A model generated the notes under the pieces. That model was not told the origin of the DNA, searched no databases, and was given only the letters and a program-made list of their open reading frames with translations. Below, one piece after another: positions 45,604 through 55,681 of a DNA stretch of 64,000 nt; within the stretch, counting starts at the first letter, position 1; each line of letters opens with the position of its first letter. The DNA comes from Alkalinema sp. CACIAM 70d (lineage in GTDB: Bacteria; Cyanobacteriota; Cyanobacteriia; Leptolyngbyales; Leptolyngbyaceae). The stretch lies in contig MUGG01000119.1 in NCBI GenBank assembly GCA_002148405.1, positions 1-64,000 on the forward strand, given 5' to 3'. Made by a program: the position numbers and the translations under genes.

Positions 45604-46002
45604 TTAGCAAATATAGGGCGTAATGTCTTCACCGCAAATATCTGAGAGATAACTGAGGGCACGGAAGCGTAGGAAAACGAGTTCGTTATAGAGTGGGTTC
45701 AGTTTACAAAGCGGCGGAATATGGATGGATTGGCCGAATAACGTAAAAGTCCGTTCAAAAGGGCAAGTGCAGGGAATTAAGCGACAAATCAAGTGGGCTA
45801 CACGATCGCTGGAAACTTCTAGCTGGTTGATCCATTGACGTATGGGGAACCAAGGATCAAGGATAGGATGTCTCCAATCGCTTAGGTTATGATGGGTTAG
45901 TGTTGCCATGGCAAGTATCCAGAAACGAGGAAAGAGAGGGCGAGTGAAGCGAGAATTAGATTGCTTTTCAATCTCTAATGAATCATTCATCTGATCACTC
46001 AC
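45604..46002 (-). CDS. Mo-dependent nitrogenase C-terminal-domain-like protein
   Basis: 132 residues. The middle (PILDPWFPIRQWINQLEV, CRLIPCTCPFERTF) and the C-terminus (LNPLYNELVFLRFRALSYL) are those of the family of cyanobacterial proteins found in nif clusters and called Mo-dependent nitrogenase-like (Mo-nitro_C domain). Cys residues in IPCTCPFER may bind metal. Function unknown. It lies between nifK and nifE, minus strand, 104 bp after nifK. Confidence 0.82.
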   Translation of the reverse strand: MSDQMNDSLEIEKQSNSRFTRPLFPRFWILAMATLTHHNLSDWRHPILDPWFPIRQWINQLEVSSDRVAHLICRLIPCTCPFERTFTLFGQSIHIPPLCKLNPLYNELVFLRFRALSYLSDICGEDITPYIC

Positions 46003-46106
46003 CCATTATTGATCTGATCACGCCAGTTAATTTGTTACAGAGTTAACCAATGATGGATCAATTAAACAAATTAACAACCAACGAACTCATGACGATTAGA
46101 ACGAGA

Positions 46107-47645
46107 TTAACGGATGAGATCGTAGGAAATATCAGTCTTCGCAGGAATGATTGTATTCCGATCGAGTTCATCCAGTAAGGTATTCACAACCCAGTTGAGC
46201 AAGTTAATCGTACCTTGATAGCCATAGGTTGCATAACGGTGGAGATGGTGGCGATCGAAGATAGGATAGCCAATGCGAACCATGGGAGTCTTGGTATCCC
46301 GCCAGAGGTATTTCCCATAGGAATTCCCAATCAGCAGGTCAACGGGTTCCGTGAACAGCAAAGAACGCATATGCCATAAATCACGCCCACCATGGATCGT
46401 AGCCCCTTGACCAAAGGGACTGGAATCCAACAGCGATCGTAGCTCCTTTTCAAAGGCGTCATTGCTATTGGTAACCACAATGTGAACGGGTTCCGCACCA
46501 ATTTCCAACAGGAATTGGGTTAACCCAACCATCAGATCGGGATCGCCATACATCGCAATCCGTTTACCGTGGAGCCACGCCTGGGAATCAGTTAAGGCAT
46601 CCACTGCGCGCCCCCGTTCCTCTTCCAATTCCTTCGGAATGGGTTTCCCCGTAAGGGCCGAGAGCTTCATCAAAAATTCGTCCGTCCCCCGAATGCCCAC
46701 GGGTCGAGCTACATAGGTCTTTTGCTGCCACTCATTTTCTATGTATTCGCGGGTTTTGCTGGTGGAGTAGGCTTGGAGCGCGATCGTGGCTTCTGCGTTG
46801 ATTGAATCTGCGGCCTCTTCCAGCTTGGTGCCGCCGGGATACATGTTATATTCCCCGGTGTTGGGCGAGTCTAGGTAATCTGAGTTATCCGCCAACAGCG
46901 TATAGTCAACCCCCATCAGCCCTGCAATCCGCTTAATTTCGCGCAAGTTGCCGACATAGGTTTCAAATCCAGGAATCAAGTTCACCTTGCCATTGCTGGT
47001 TTCTTGCTTTTTACCCGCAGTCAGGTTGGTTAGGATCCCCTTCATCATGTTGTCGTATCCAGTGATATGCGACCCCACAAAGCTAGGCGTATGGGCATAG
47101 GGCACAGGAAACTCTTGGGGAACGGCACCTTCTTCCTTGGCCGTTTTGATGAACGCTTGTAAATCATCGCCGATCACCTCTGCCATGCAAGTCGTACACA
47201 TGGCAATCATTTTGGGCTTATACAGGTTGTAGGAGACTGCCAGCCCTTCCACCAAGTTTTTCAAGCCCCCGAAGACCGCTGCATCTTCGGTCATGGAAGA
47301 GGAAACCGCAGAAAAGGGTTCTTTGAAATGGCGGGTGAAATGGCTGCGGAAATAGGCCACACAACCCTGGGAACCATGGACAAAGGGTAGAGTTGCTTCA
47401 AATCCCACCGCTGCTAAGATTGCGCCAAGGGGTTGGCAAGCTTTAGCCGGATTAACCGTTAGGGATGTACGAGCAAAGTTCTGTTCGCGATATTCCCAGG
47501 TCTTAGTCCACTCTGCTATGCGCTGGACTTCTTCAGGATCGTGGCCGCCTTCAAAAGCTTTCTTAGCTTGAAAGAGGTCTTGATATTCCGGTTGGTGAAA
47601 CAGTTCCGCGTGATCCTTAATTTGGTTGATGTCATTTTGAGCCAT
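46107..47645 (-). CDS. nifK: NifK, nitrogenase MoFe protein beta subunit
   Basis: 512 residues. P-cluster Cys in NPAKACQPLGAILAAVGFEA, FVHGSQGCVAYFRSHFTRHF and CTTCMAEVIGDD; a conserved Ser/Glu region SSSMTEDAAVFGG; C-terminus GYQGTINLLNWVVNTLLDEL. Forms the alpha2-beta2 tetramer with NifD. Length matches cyanobacterial NifK. It is downstream of nifD with a 113-bp spacer and is not interrupted by any element. Confidence 0.97.
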   Translation of the reverse strand: MAQNDINQIKDHAELFHQPEYQDLFQAKKAFEGGHDPEEVQRIAEWTKTWEYREQNFARTSLTVNPAKACQPLGAILAAVGFEATLPFVHGSQGCVAYFRSHFTRHFKEPFSAVSSSMTEDAAVFGGLKNLVEGLAVSYNLYKPKMIAMCTTCMAEVIGDDLQAFIKTAKEEGAVPQEFPVPYAHTPSFVGSHITGYDNMMKGILTNLTAGKKQETSNGKVNLIPGFETYVGNLREIKRIAGLMGVDYTLLADNSDYLDSPNTGEYNMYPGGTKLEEAADSINAEATIALQAYSTSKTREYIENEWQQKTYVARPVGIRGTDEFLMKLSALTGKPIPKELEEERGRAVDALTDSQAWLHGKRIAMYGDPDLMVGLTQFLLEIGAEPVHIVVTNSNDAFEKELRSLLDSSPFGQGATIHGGRDLWHMRSLLFTEPVDLLIGNSYGKYLWRDTKTPMVRIGYPIFDRHHLHRYATYGYQGTINLLNWVVNTLLDELDRNTIIPAKTDISYDLIR

Positions 47646-47725
47646 AATGAGTTCTCCAAGTTTGAGCGTGGGCGTCGAGGGTGAGGAAAGGGAAAGGGCG
47701 ACGATCGATGGCTACAGGCTCGGTC

Positions 47726-47751
47726 AAGAGCTTCAGAAAAGAGCTTCAGAA
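47726..47751 (-). repeat. 13-bp direct repeat (2 units) in nifD-nifK spacer
   Basis: AAGAGCTTCAGAA (plus-strand reading) occurs twice side by side, 7 bp from the nifD stop. Confidence 0.8.
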
Positions 47752-47758
47752 CAGGCTG

Positions 47759-49249
47759 CTACTTTTGCCAAGGGGCACCAATTAAGCTCCAGGTTGGGCT
47801 GTTTAGGGCCAAATCCATATCACGGGCAAAGATGGCAAATCCGTCATAGCCGTGGTATGGGCCAGAGTAATCCCAGGAGTGCATTTGGCGGAAGGGGAGA
47901 GCCATTTTCTGGAAGACGTATTTCTCTTTAATCCCAGAGGCAATCAGATCCGGTTGCAGGGCTTTAACAAACTGCTCAAACTCATAGGCCGAGACATCAT
48001 CGTAAATCAAGGTGCCGTTTTCTACGTAATGGGTCGTGCGCTTGTAGTCATCGTTATGACCAAATTCATAGCCCGTTCCCACCAGTTTCATCCCCAGGTC
48101 TTGGAAGGCAGGAACCACGTGGCGAGGACGCAATCCACCCACCATGAGTGCTACGGTTTTACCTTCTAGGCGCGATCGATATTTGGCGATGACCGCATCT
48201 GTTTGGGCTTGATATTTTGCAATGACAGCTTCTGCGTTGGCCTGAATGGTTTCATCAAATTTGGATGCAATTTCTCGCAGCGATTCCGCAATTTTGGTGG
48301 GGCCGAAGAAGTTGTATTCTAACCACGGAATCCCATAGGCTTCCTCCATGTGGCGGCTAATGTAGTTCATGGAGCGGTAGCAGTGTACCAGATTGAGTTT
48401 AACGTTGGGGGTCAACATCATCTCATTCAGCGTTCCATCCCCAGACCATTGGGCTACTACGCGCAGGCCAATTTCTTCTAGCAGAATACGACTCGACCAA
48501 GCATCTCCCCCAATGTTGTAGTCCCCAATAATTGCCACATCATAGGGCCCCGGTTCAAAGCCCAGGGTGCCTTCTTTTTTGGCCTTGTCCGACTGGGGAA
48601 ATACCCAGTCCCGGATGGTGTCGTTGGCGATGTGGTGGCCGAGGGATTGGGAAACCCCCCGGAAACCTTCACAACGGACAGGAACTACGGTTTTCCCGGT
48701 GTCTTTGGCTTTCTTCTTCGCGACTGCTTCAATGTCATCTCCAATTAACCCGATCGGGCATTCGGATTGGATGGAAATGCCACGGTTGAGGGGAAACAGT
48801 GCTTCAATTTCGTCAATGAGTTTGGCTAGTTTCTTATCCCCACCAAACACGATATCGCGTTCTTGGAAATCCGAGGTGAACTGCATCGTACCAAAGGAAT
48901 CAATCCCTGTGGTTCCGATGTAGTAGTTCCGTCGTCCAGACCAGGAGTAATAGCCACATCCCACGGGGCCATGGCTGATGTGCACCATATCCTTAATTGG
49001 CCCCCAAACCACGCCCTTAGAGCCTGCGTAGGCGCACCCTCGGGTGGTCATCGTTCCAGGAACCGATTTGATGTTGGACTTCACCCCACAATCCGATTTA
49101 CCTTCTTCGTAAACGTTGAGGTGCTTGGCCCGCTTTTTCTGAGCTTTGTCGGGATAGGCTTCTAGAACCTCTTCAATTAAGGCTTTAGGGTCTACTTCAG
49201 GCTGAACAGTTGTATCTTGATCTAGTGCCGGGGATGCAGCAGGGGTCAT
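47759..49249 (-). CDS. nifD: NifD, nitrogenase MoFe protein alpha subunit
   Basis: 496 residues. P-cluster Cys in [27 protein letters not shown] and [11 protein letters not shown]; FeMo-co Cys ligand in [20 protein letters not shown] and His ligand in [19 protein letters not shown]. Forms the active site with NifK. The gene is a single open frame, so the nifD excision element of heterocystous strains is not present here. Confidence 0.97.
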   Translation of the reverse strand: MTPAASPALDQDTTVQPEVDPKALIEEVLEAYPDKAQKKRAKHLNVYEEGKSDCGVKSNIKSVPGTMTTRGCAYAGSKGVVWGPIKDMVHISHGPVGCGYYSWSGRRNYYIGTTGIDSFGTMQFTSDFQERDIVFGGDKKLAKLIDEIEALFPLNRGISIQSECPIGLIGDDIEAVAKKKAKDTGKTVVPVRCEGFRGVSQSLGHHIANDTIRDWVFPQSDKAKKEGTLGFEPGPYDVAIIGDYNIGGDAWSSRILLEEIGLRVVAQWSGDGTLNEMMLTPNVKLNLVHCYRSMNYISRHMEEAYGIPWLEYNFFGPTKIAESLREIASKFDETIQANAEAVIAKYQAQTDAVIAKYRSRLEGKTVALMVGGLRPRHVVPAFQDLGMKLVGTGYEFGHNDDYKRTTHYVENGTLIYDDVSAYEFEQFVKALQPDLIASGIKEKYVFQKMALPFRQMHSWDYSGPYHGYDGFAIFARDMDLALNSPTWSLIGAPWQK

Positions 49250-49480
49250 AATGTCTCCTCGTAATAGCTAGGTTGGGAGAGAGTAGTTTGAAGAAAAAAG
49301 GCAATACTGAAGTGAAAGAAACAGAAGTGAAAGAAATGGGAAAACTAAGAAATGGGAAAACTACGATCGTCAAATGTAGGGTAAAGAAGTGGGATTGGAT
49401 AGCAACACAATTAATTTTATGCAACCAATCCCACAACAGACGGAGTTTAACCAGTGGAGTTATAGGACGAGTCTCAGGAC

Positions 49481-49532
49481 GAATGCCTCAGCAGAATGCC
49501 TCAGCATAACACCTCAGCATGGGATCTCAGCG
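49481..49532 (-). repeat. 13-bp tandem repeat (4 units) in nifH-nifD spacer
   Basis: Units GAATGCCTCAGCA, GAATGCCTCAGCA, TAACACCTCAGCA, TGGGATCTCAGCG (plus-strand reading) are contiguous and end exactly at the nifH stop codon. AGAAGTGAAAGAAA-type and AAATGGGAAAACTA-type duplications lie closer to nifD (49305-49365). Confidence 0.9.
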
Positions 49533-50435
<903 letters not shown>

Positions 50436-50648
50436 CTACTTCGGTATGGATAGAGACAATGGATAGAAATGCTGTAAAGCCGTAACCGATCAGCAAGCAA
50501 AAACAAGATACAAAAGACAAGACACAAAAACAAAAAACAGTCAAAGCTACAGGGGAGGAAATGGGGAACTATCAACCGTCCGTTACGTTCCCCAGCGTCC
50601 ATCGGTTGGCAACATCACACGCCTTGGGAGAAATAGGCGGTGCTCGTT

Positions 50649-50664
50649 CACCCCAACGGGGGTG
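50649..50664 (-). terminator. Hairpin in the nifU-nifH spacer
   Basis: CACCCC and GGGGTG form a 6-bp GC-rich stem with a 4-base loop, 118 bp after the nifU stop in transcription order. No T-run follows. It could end part of the nifB-nifS-nifU transcript or stabilise the nifH message; nif clusters often accumulate excess nifH mRNA. Confidence 0.4.
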
Positions 50665-50711
50665 ATTTAATTGGCAGTTGGTGAGCATCTTCATCGGAGG
50701 AATGATGATGG

Positions 50712-50775
50712 TTAGCTGGAATGCAAATTGGCTGGGATGAAAATTGATTGGGATGCAAATCTACTGAGATACAAA
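50712..50775 (-). repeat. 16-bp tandem repeat (4 units) in nifU-nifH spacer
   Basis: Units TTAGCTGGAATGCAAA, TTGGCTGGGATGAAAA, TTGATTGGGATGCAAA and TCTACTGAGATACAAA (plus-strand reading) are contiguous and lie 6 bp from the nifU stop. Confidence 0.85.
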
Positions 50776-50781
50776 GAGGCG

Positions 50782-51666
50782 CTATACTGCTTCCACAACC
50801 AAACTCGGAAGAACACGTTCTTTTAACCGGGACTCGATCGCAATCTTCAACGTGGTTGTACTGGAGGAGCAGGAACCGCAAGCACCTTTGAGAATGACCT
50901 GAACGACATCATCTTTGACATCGTAAAGTTCAACATCTCCCCCATCGGCAAGCAACACAGGACGCACTTCCTCGGTCAGAACTTGTTGAATGAGATTAAT
51001 CTTTTGCAGTGTGGTTAAGGGGCGATAGTCTTGGGCGATCGCGAGTTCGGCATTGACGCGGGCAGAGGTGGCGGCTTTTTCCGCTTGGATGGCTTGAATT
51101 AAATCTTCAATACCTGCTAAACAGGAACCACAGCCCCCCCCCGCTTTGATATAGTTGGAAACCTGTTCGACCGTAGTTAAATCGTTCTCGATAATGACCC
51201 GACGGATCTTGGGTTCACTGATGCCAAAGCAGCGGCAAACCAAGGCTCCTTCCTCTTCTTCGTGGTGTTCTACTTCAATGCCACGATATTTATAAATGGC
51301 GGCTTCGAGGGCTTCCTGACCCATCACAGAACAATGCATTTTGGCTTCTGGTAAGCCACCCAGGTAATCGGCAATCTCACGATTGGTAATTTTCAGCGCC
51401 TCATCTAAGGTCAAGCCTTTAATCAATTCCGTCAATGCGGAGGAAGATGCGATCGCACTGGTGCAGCCAAAGGTTTGAAACCGCGCATCCAAGATTTTGT
51501 CCTGGGCAATTTCGATCTTCAAGTGGAGTCGAAGGGCGTCACCACAGGCGATACTGCCCACTTCACCGAAGACAACCGCAATGCCAGATTCGTTATCTGC
51601 GGCGATCGCGCCTTGGTTCTTCGGGTTATAAAACAAGTCTAGGACTTTCTCTGTATAATCCCACAT
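50782..51666 (-). CDS. nifU: NifU, Fe-S scaffold for nitrogenase
   Basis: 294 residues, three domains. Residues 1-125: IscU-like, Cys in GSIACGDALRL (Cys41), TFGCTSAIASS and MHCSVMGQEA. Residues about 130-190: [2Fe-2S] BFD-like domain, VCRCFGISEPKI and GGCGSCLAGIED. Residues 215-294: NFU domain with CGSCSSSTTTL. It receives sulfur from NifS and builds clusters for NifH and NifB. 93 bp downstream of nifS. Confidence 0.96.
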   Translation of the reverse strand: MWDYTEKVLDLFYNPKNQGAIAADNESGIAVVFGEVGSIACGDALRLHLKIEIAQDKILDARFQTFGCTSAIASSSALTELIKGLTLDEALKITNREIADYLGGLPEAKMHCSVMGQEALEAAIYKYRGIEVEHHEEEEGALVCRCFGISEPKIRRVIIENDLTTVEQVSNYIKAGGGCGSCLAGIEDLIQAIQAEKAATSARVNAELAIAQDYRPLTTLQKINLIQQVLTEEVRPVLLADGGDVELYDVKDDVVQVILKGACGSCSSSTTTLKIAIESRLKERVLPSLVVEAV

Positions 51667-51759
51667 GATGGCATTTCCTAGAAAATAATGCTGGATGAAT
51701 CAAACAAGTTAACGAGGTGAGATAGAAAGGGAATTGATTTGAGATAGACGTTACAATCG

Positions 51760-52965
51760 CTAGGTTGCTGCACCTGCAATTGTCATATCTCTCTCTTGGA
51801 GCCAGCCAGCGGAATCACTGGTAAAGGGAGACAGTTCCCGTAGGCGATTCACAATTCCCGGCATTACTTCTAGCACCCGATCGACTTCTGCTTCGGTGGT
51901 AAATCGGGAGAGACTAAAGCGAATGGAACCATGCAGGATGGTATAGGGTAATCCCATGGCTCGCAAAACGTGGGAGGGCTCTAGGGAGCCAGAGGTACAG
52001 GCCGAACCGGAGGATGCACAGATACCGTATTGATTGAGGGAAAAGAGGATGGCTTCCCCTTCGATATATTTGAAGCCAATGTTAGTGGTGTTCGGTAAGC
52101 GTTGGGTGGGATGACCATTGATTTCGCAATCAGCAATGCGGCTGAGTAATCCCTGTTCCAAGCGATCGCGCAATCGTGTTTCGCGATGCATGTATTTTAA
52201 CTCAAAATTTGCAATCTCAGCAGCTTTCCCTAAACCAATAATCCCAGGAACATTTTCCGTTCCAGCTCGCCGTCCCCGCTCTTGGTGTCCGCCTAACAGG
52301 AAGGCACGGAACCGAAATCCCCGTCGGACGTATAATACGCCAATTCCTTTGGGCGCATGGAGTTTGTGGCCGGAAATCGTCAATAAATCGATCGTGCTAT
52401 CTTTCATAGATAGCGGCAACTTACCCGCCACCTGCACCGCATCCACATGGAACGTGGCCCCTGCCGCTTTAGCGATCGCGCCAATTTGCTCAATGGGAAA
52501 GACCACACCCGTCTCGTTATTGGCGTACATGGTGGTCACTAGCGCAGTGTTGCCAGTAATGGCCGCTTCTAACTCTAGTAAATCAATCTGTCCTTGCCAA
52601 TCGACGGACAAATAGGTGACGGTGTAACCCTGTTTTTCCAGTTGCTTGCAGACATTCAAGACGCAGGGATGTTCGACCTGGGTGGTGATGATGTGACGGC
52701 GATCGGGTTGGGCTGCGAGGGCCGTGCGGATGGCCGTATTATTACTTTCTGTACCGCAACTGGTGAAAATAATTTCTGATTCTTCGGCACCAAGCAGTTG
52801 AGCAATGTGCGATCGGGCATCCCGAATGGCTTTTCCCACTTGACCACCAAAGGTGTGCATTGACGATGGGTTGCCATAGTATTCGCTCAGATAAGGCAAC
52901 ATAGCATCGATTACAGCCGGATCGACTTTGGTGGTGGCGTTGTTATCCAGATAAATGACAGTCAT
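51760..52965 (-). CDS. nifS: NifS, cysteine desulfurase
   Basis: 401 residues from the ATG at 52965 (MTVIYLDNNATTKVDPAVID), with a GGAGA site; a longer in-frame reading from 53106 overlaps nifB and is rejected. PLP Lys in LTISGHKLHAPKG; catalytic Cys in SSGSACTSGSLEPSHVLRAMG-type loop. Supplies persulfide to NifU. Only 31 bp follow nifB, leaving no room for fdxN, which usually sits here in cyanobacteria. Confidence 0.96.
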   Translation of the reverse strand: MTVIYLDNNATTKVDPAVIDAMLPYLSEYYGNPSSMHTFGGQVGKAIRDARSHIAQLLGAEESEIIFTSCGTESNNTAIRTALAAQPDRRHIITTQVEHPCVLNVCKQLEKQGYTVTYLSVDWQGQIDLLELEAAITGNTALVTTMYANNETGVVFPIEQIGAIAKAAGATFHVDAVQVAGKLPLSMKDSTIDLLTISGHKLHAPKGIGVLYVRRGFRFRAFLLGGHQERGRRAGTENVPGIIGLGKAAEIANFELKYMHRETRLRDRLEQGLLSRIADCEINGHPTQRLPNTTNIGFKYIEGEAILFSLNQYGICASSGSACTSGSLEPSHVLRAMGLPYTILHGSIRFSLSRFTTEAEVDRVLEVMPGIVNRLRELSPFTSDSAGWLQERDMTIAGAAT

Positions 52966-52996
52966 CGTACAATCTCCGCAATGGGGTGGGGAGGAA

Positions 52997-54535
52997 TTAT
53001 GAACCAGGGTTTGCTGTGACGAACGATTGAGAGGCTTGAGGTGCAATTGATTGAGGTGCAATTGATTGAGGCGCGATCGATTTGTTGTAAAACTCACGGG
53101 CCACATTTTCGATCACGTCGTAGGCTTCAACGACTTCTAGGCCAGCCTCTCGTAACTCGGCCTTGGGACATTCACCAACTTTTGATACCAAAATTGCTTT
53201 GCAATCTGCGATCGCTTTAATGGTATTTTCGAGGGTGGCATCTTCGCCGTATCCGCTTTGGCAGTAGTGATCGATCTTGCGATGGCCAACAAATTGAACC
53301 GTGTTGGCATCGACTTCATAAATCATGAATTCTTTAGCATGGCCAAAGTGTTGATTCACGAGACCCCCGCCCTTGGTGGCAACGGCAACCAAAACCTTAG
53401 GACTGTCCTGAACTGCTGGAGTTGCAGGGGGCTGAGCCTTAGCCCGTTGGAGTTCTTCTCGGAATTTTGCAATGCCTGCATGAACTTCTTGGCGGAGTTC
53501 CAGATCGTATTGCGGCGTCATTTCCATGAACTTATCTTTGGTAAATTCCTGGCTGCGGTCTTCGCCCAAGAGGCCGACGGCATCCGCTCGACATTGCCGA
53601 CAGTGACGCATCATTTTCATGTTGCTGTCAGCACATTGATCCTGGAGTGTTTTCAATTCCTTCGGGGTTGGCCCTCGCTGTCCAGTTAAGCCAAAGTGGG
53701 TTCCATGTTCTGGTGCGGAAATGAGGGGCATGATGTTGTGCAGGAAGGCTCCCTTTTCCCGAATCACCCGATCGACTTCCACGAGATGGTGATCGTTAAT
53801 CCCCGGAATCATCACTGAGTTGACCTTACAAAGGATATCCGCTTCTTTTAAAGCCTGTAAGCCTTCCATTTGCCGCTCGTGCAGGATGCGGGCAGCTTCC
53901 AGTCCTTTATACCGTTTACGGCGATAGTGCACCCAGGGATAAATCTGCGTCCCAATTTCGGGATCAACCATGTTAATGGTAATCGTAACGTGATCGACAT
54001 TCAGTTGTTTAATGCGATCGATATAGTCAGGTAACATCAAGCCATTGGTAGACAGACACAGTTTAATATCCGGTGCCTTGTCTGCAATTAATTCAAAGGT
54101 ACGGAATGTTTTTTCAGGGTTGGCGAGGGGATCTCCAGGCCCAGCAATCCCCAGCACGGTCATTTGGGGAATTTTACCTGCAATGACGAGGACTTTGTGG
54201 GCAGCTTCTTCTGGCGTTAACAGTTCACTGACGACCCCTGGACGGCTTTCATTGGCACAGTCATATTTACGATTGCAGTAGTTACATTGAATATTGCACG
54301 CAGGGGCAACTGCAACGTGCATTCTCGCATAGTGGTGATGAGCTTCTTCGCTATAGCAGGGATGCTTTTCAATCCGTTGCTTGATGCGATCGTCGATCGC
54401 AGGAGCCGGATTTGAACTCGTACAGCCACAACTACTCGAAGCAGCTTTGGCCTTGATGGTGTTCTTGGTAATCAGAATGTCCGTAGCAGGTTCCGTAGCG
54501 GAAAGATGGGGCAATCCTGAAGATGTGGGTTTCAT
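52997..54535 (-). CDS. nifB: NifB, FeMo-cofactor precursor synthase (radical SAM-NifX fusion)
   Basis: 512 residues. Radical SAM core: [15 protein letters not shown] (CxxxCxxC for the SAM cluster) and [13 protein letters not shown]; further Cys motifs ([10 protein letters not shown]). A C-terminal NifX-like domain (about 390-490; [20 protein letters not shown]) is fused, the long form seen in cyanobacteria. A short tail of Ser-Ile-Ala-Pro-Gln repeats (15-bp unit, 53036-53080) is extra. It makes NifB-co from two [4Fe-4S] clusters and SAM. First gene of the minus-strand nif operon, divergent from nifP. Confidence 0.97.
   Translation of the reverse strand: MKPTSSGLPHLSATEPATDILITKNTIKAKAASSSCGCTSSNPAPAIDDRIKQRIEKHPCYSEEAHHHYARMHVAVAPACNIQCNYCNRKYDCANESRPGVVSELLTPEEAAHKVLVIAGKIPQMTVLGIAGPGDPLANPEKTFRTFELIADKAPDIKLCLSTNGLMLPDYIDRIKQLNVDHVTITINMVDPEIGTQIYPWVHYRRKRYKGLEAARILHERQMEGLQALKEADILCKVNSVMIPGINDHHLVEVDRVIREKGAFLHNIMPLISAPEHGTHFGLTGQRGPTPKELKTLQDQCADSNMKMMRHCRQCRADAVGLLGEDRSQEFTKDKFMEMTPQYDLELRQEVHAGIAKFREELQRAKAQPPATPAVQDSPKVLVAVATKGGGLVNQHFGHAKEFMIYEVDANTVQFVGHRKIDHYCQSGYGEDATLENTIKAIADCKAILVSKVGECPKAELREAGLEVVEAYDVIENVAREFYNKSIAPQSIAPQSIAPQASQSFVTANPGS
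53036..53080 (-). repeat. 15-bp in-frame repeat at the nifB 3' end
   Basis: Three units: TTGAGGTGCAATTGA twice and TTGAGGCGCGATCGA (plus-strand reading). They encode three SIAPQ pentapeptides near the NifB C-terminus. Confidence 0.9.
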
Positions 54536-55002
54536 TGACTCTACGGGGATCGGTGGACTGATAACTGCGGAATCATTGAACGGCGGAAATCATCAAGCAA
54601 GGCGTTAATGGATAAAATCCAGAGCCAGTGAAGACAGGTCAAATGCTGATTATGTCGAGAGAGTAGACAAACCAAAAGGGAATAGACCCATTACCTGAAC
54701 TCATTACACTTGGCTCGGGATTGCATTGAGCGTCGCGTGTGATGAAGCAGTTATAGCAGTCCCTAAAAGCAGGCAATGTTGTTGAGCTTGCTTGAGATTT
54801 ATTAGATAATTAAAAAAGTACTCAATGCTGAAAGCTCTACCCTGAAGCGAATTTCAAAAAGAATTTGGGTAGAGGTTCTAGCATTCTTGGCTAGAGGGTT
54901 GAGTATTTATTAGGGAGAGGAGCTGGTATTTTTGCACTCAGTTAAAATCCAGTTAAATCCAGTTCTAGAGGGCATTCTAGACAGATTCAACGATGGAAAA
55001 CA

Positions 55003-55014
55003 TTGAGTACTCAA
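55003..55014 (+). promoter_or_regulatory. Palindrome TTGAGTACTCAA, candidate operator
   Basis: A perfect 12-bp palindrome, 468 bp upstream of the nifB ATG. Single-arm variants (TTGAGTACTT, minus strand at 54816-54825; TTGAGTATTT at 54899; TTGAGTACAA at 55444) are nearby. A CnfR site is possible but unproven. Confidence 0.45.
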
Positions 55015-55145
55015 CCACCCGCTTGAGAGGATTGATCTTGATGGAATCCTCTTTTATGCGATCGAGTCCAAACTTTCCTCTTCTATCTTGCCAAGAAAGT
55101 GTTTCAAAGGCAAGATTTTGTATCTAACTTAACAGAACCTATTCT

Positions 55146-55159
55146 GTACCTTATAATAC
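55146..55159 (+). promoter_or_regulatory. Candidate NtcA site in the nifB-nifP region
   Basis: GTACCTTATAATAC fits GTA-N8-TAC. On the minus strand a TACAAA element follows at 23 bases, an imperfect -10. Such a core is expected about once per 4 kb by chance, so support is only moderate, but the location is the right one for nitrogen control. Confidence 0.4.
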
Positions 55160-55681
55160 GGCAAGACTCTGATAAAAATGCAGGGTCTTTAGAAAATCTT
55201 CAACCTTAGTTTGAGTGCTCATTTTTGAGTCATTTTTGAGTCACTAAGGTGGATTTTGAGTGCAAGTTTGAGCCTCTTAAAAATTGCCTAAAAAATACGG
55301 TAATTCATTGCTAGGTAAAGCTTTGAGACTGAGTACAAGAAGACTCAAACCTAGGGCTAAAAATACTCGATCGACCACTCAAAAATACCCGACCCTCACC
55401 CCGAAATTAATTTCGATTGGCCTTCTCTTGGGACATTCCAGGCTTGAGTACAAGGCTAATTATTTAATCAGCTTGAATACATATTTTCTCAGAACAAGTT
55501 TCTCGGGTACCTGATATAAGCAGGAGCAAGATAGACGTTCTGTTTAATGGTCTGTCAGAGGCTGGGTCTTGGGCGCGTATCGAAGCGATCGAACCGATCG
55601 CAAAGAGATGCAAAAAGACTTAACTATCACAGATATTGCAGATATTACAGAGCGTATATTGCAGGCTTATGTGGCAGGCTT

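Larger units (their letters stand above)
54536..55681 (+). promoter_or_regulatory. nifB / nifP divergent control region with TTGAG motif array
   Basis: 1146 bp between the nifB start and the chosen nifP start. TTGAG occurs 13 times on the plus strand (54726, 54782, 54792, 54899, 55003, 55023, 55211, 55225, 55236, 55256, 55268, 55323, 55444) and 4 times on the minus strand (CTCAA at 54821, 55010, 55344, 55378); about 2 are expected at random. Eleven extend to TTGAGT. One forms the palindrome TTGAGTACTCAA (55003-55014). A GTAN8TAC NtcA core is at 55146-55159. No long open frame here looks real. This is the obvious site for CnfR/NtcA control of both nif transcripts. Confidence 0.7.

Noticed and set aside
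47759..49249. nifD (xisA-type) or fdxN excision element
   Set aside because: nifD is one uninterrupted frame, fdxN is absent, and no xis-like recombinase gene is present.
50648..50881. 77-residue minus-strand frame at the nifU 3' end
   Set aside because: It reads nifU and the 16-bp array in another frame; no supporting features.
55284..55514. 76-residue plus-strand frame in the nifB-nifP region
   Set aside because: No family resemblance, no ribosome site, and it lies in the motif-dense control region.
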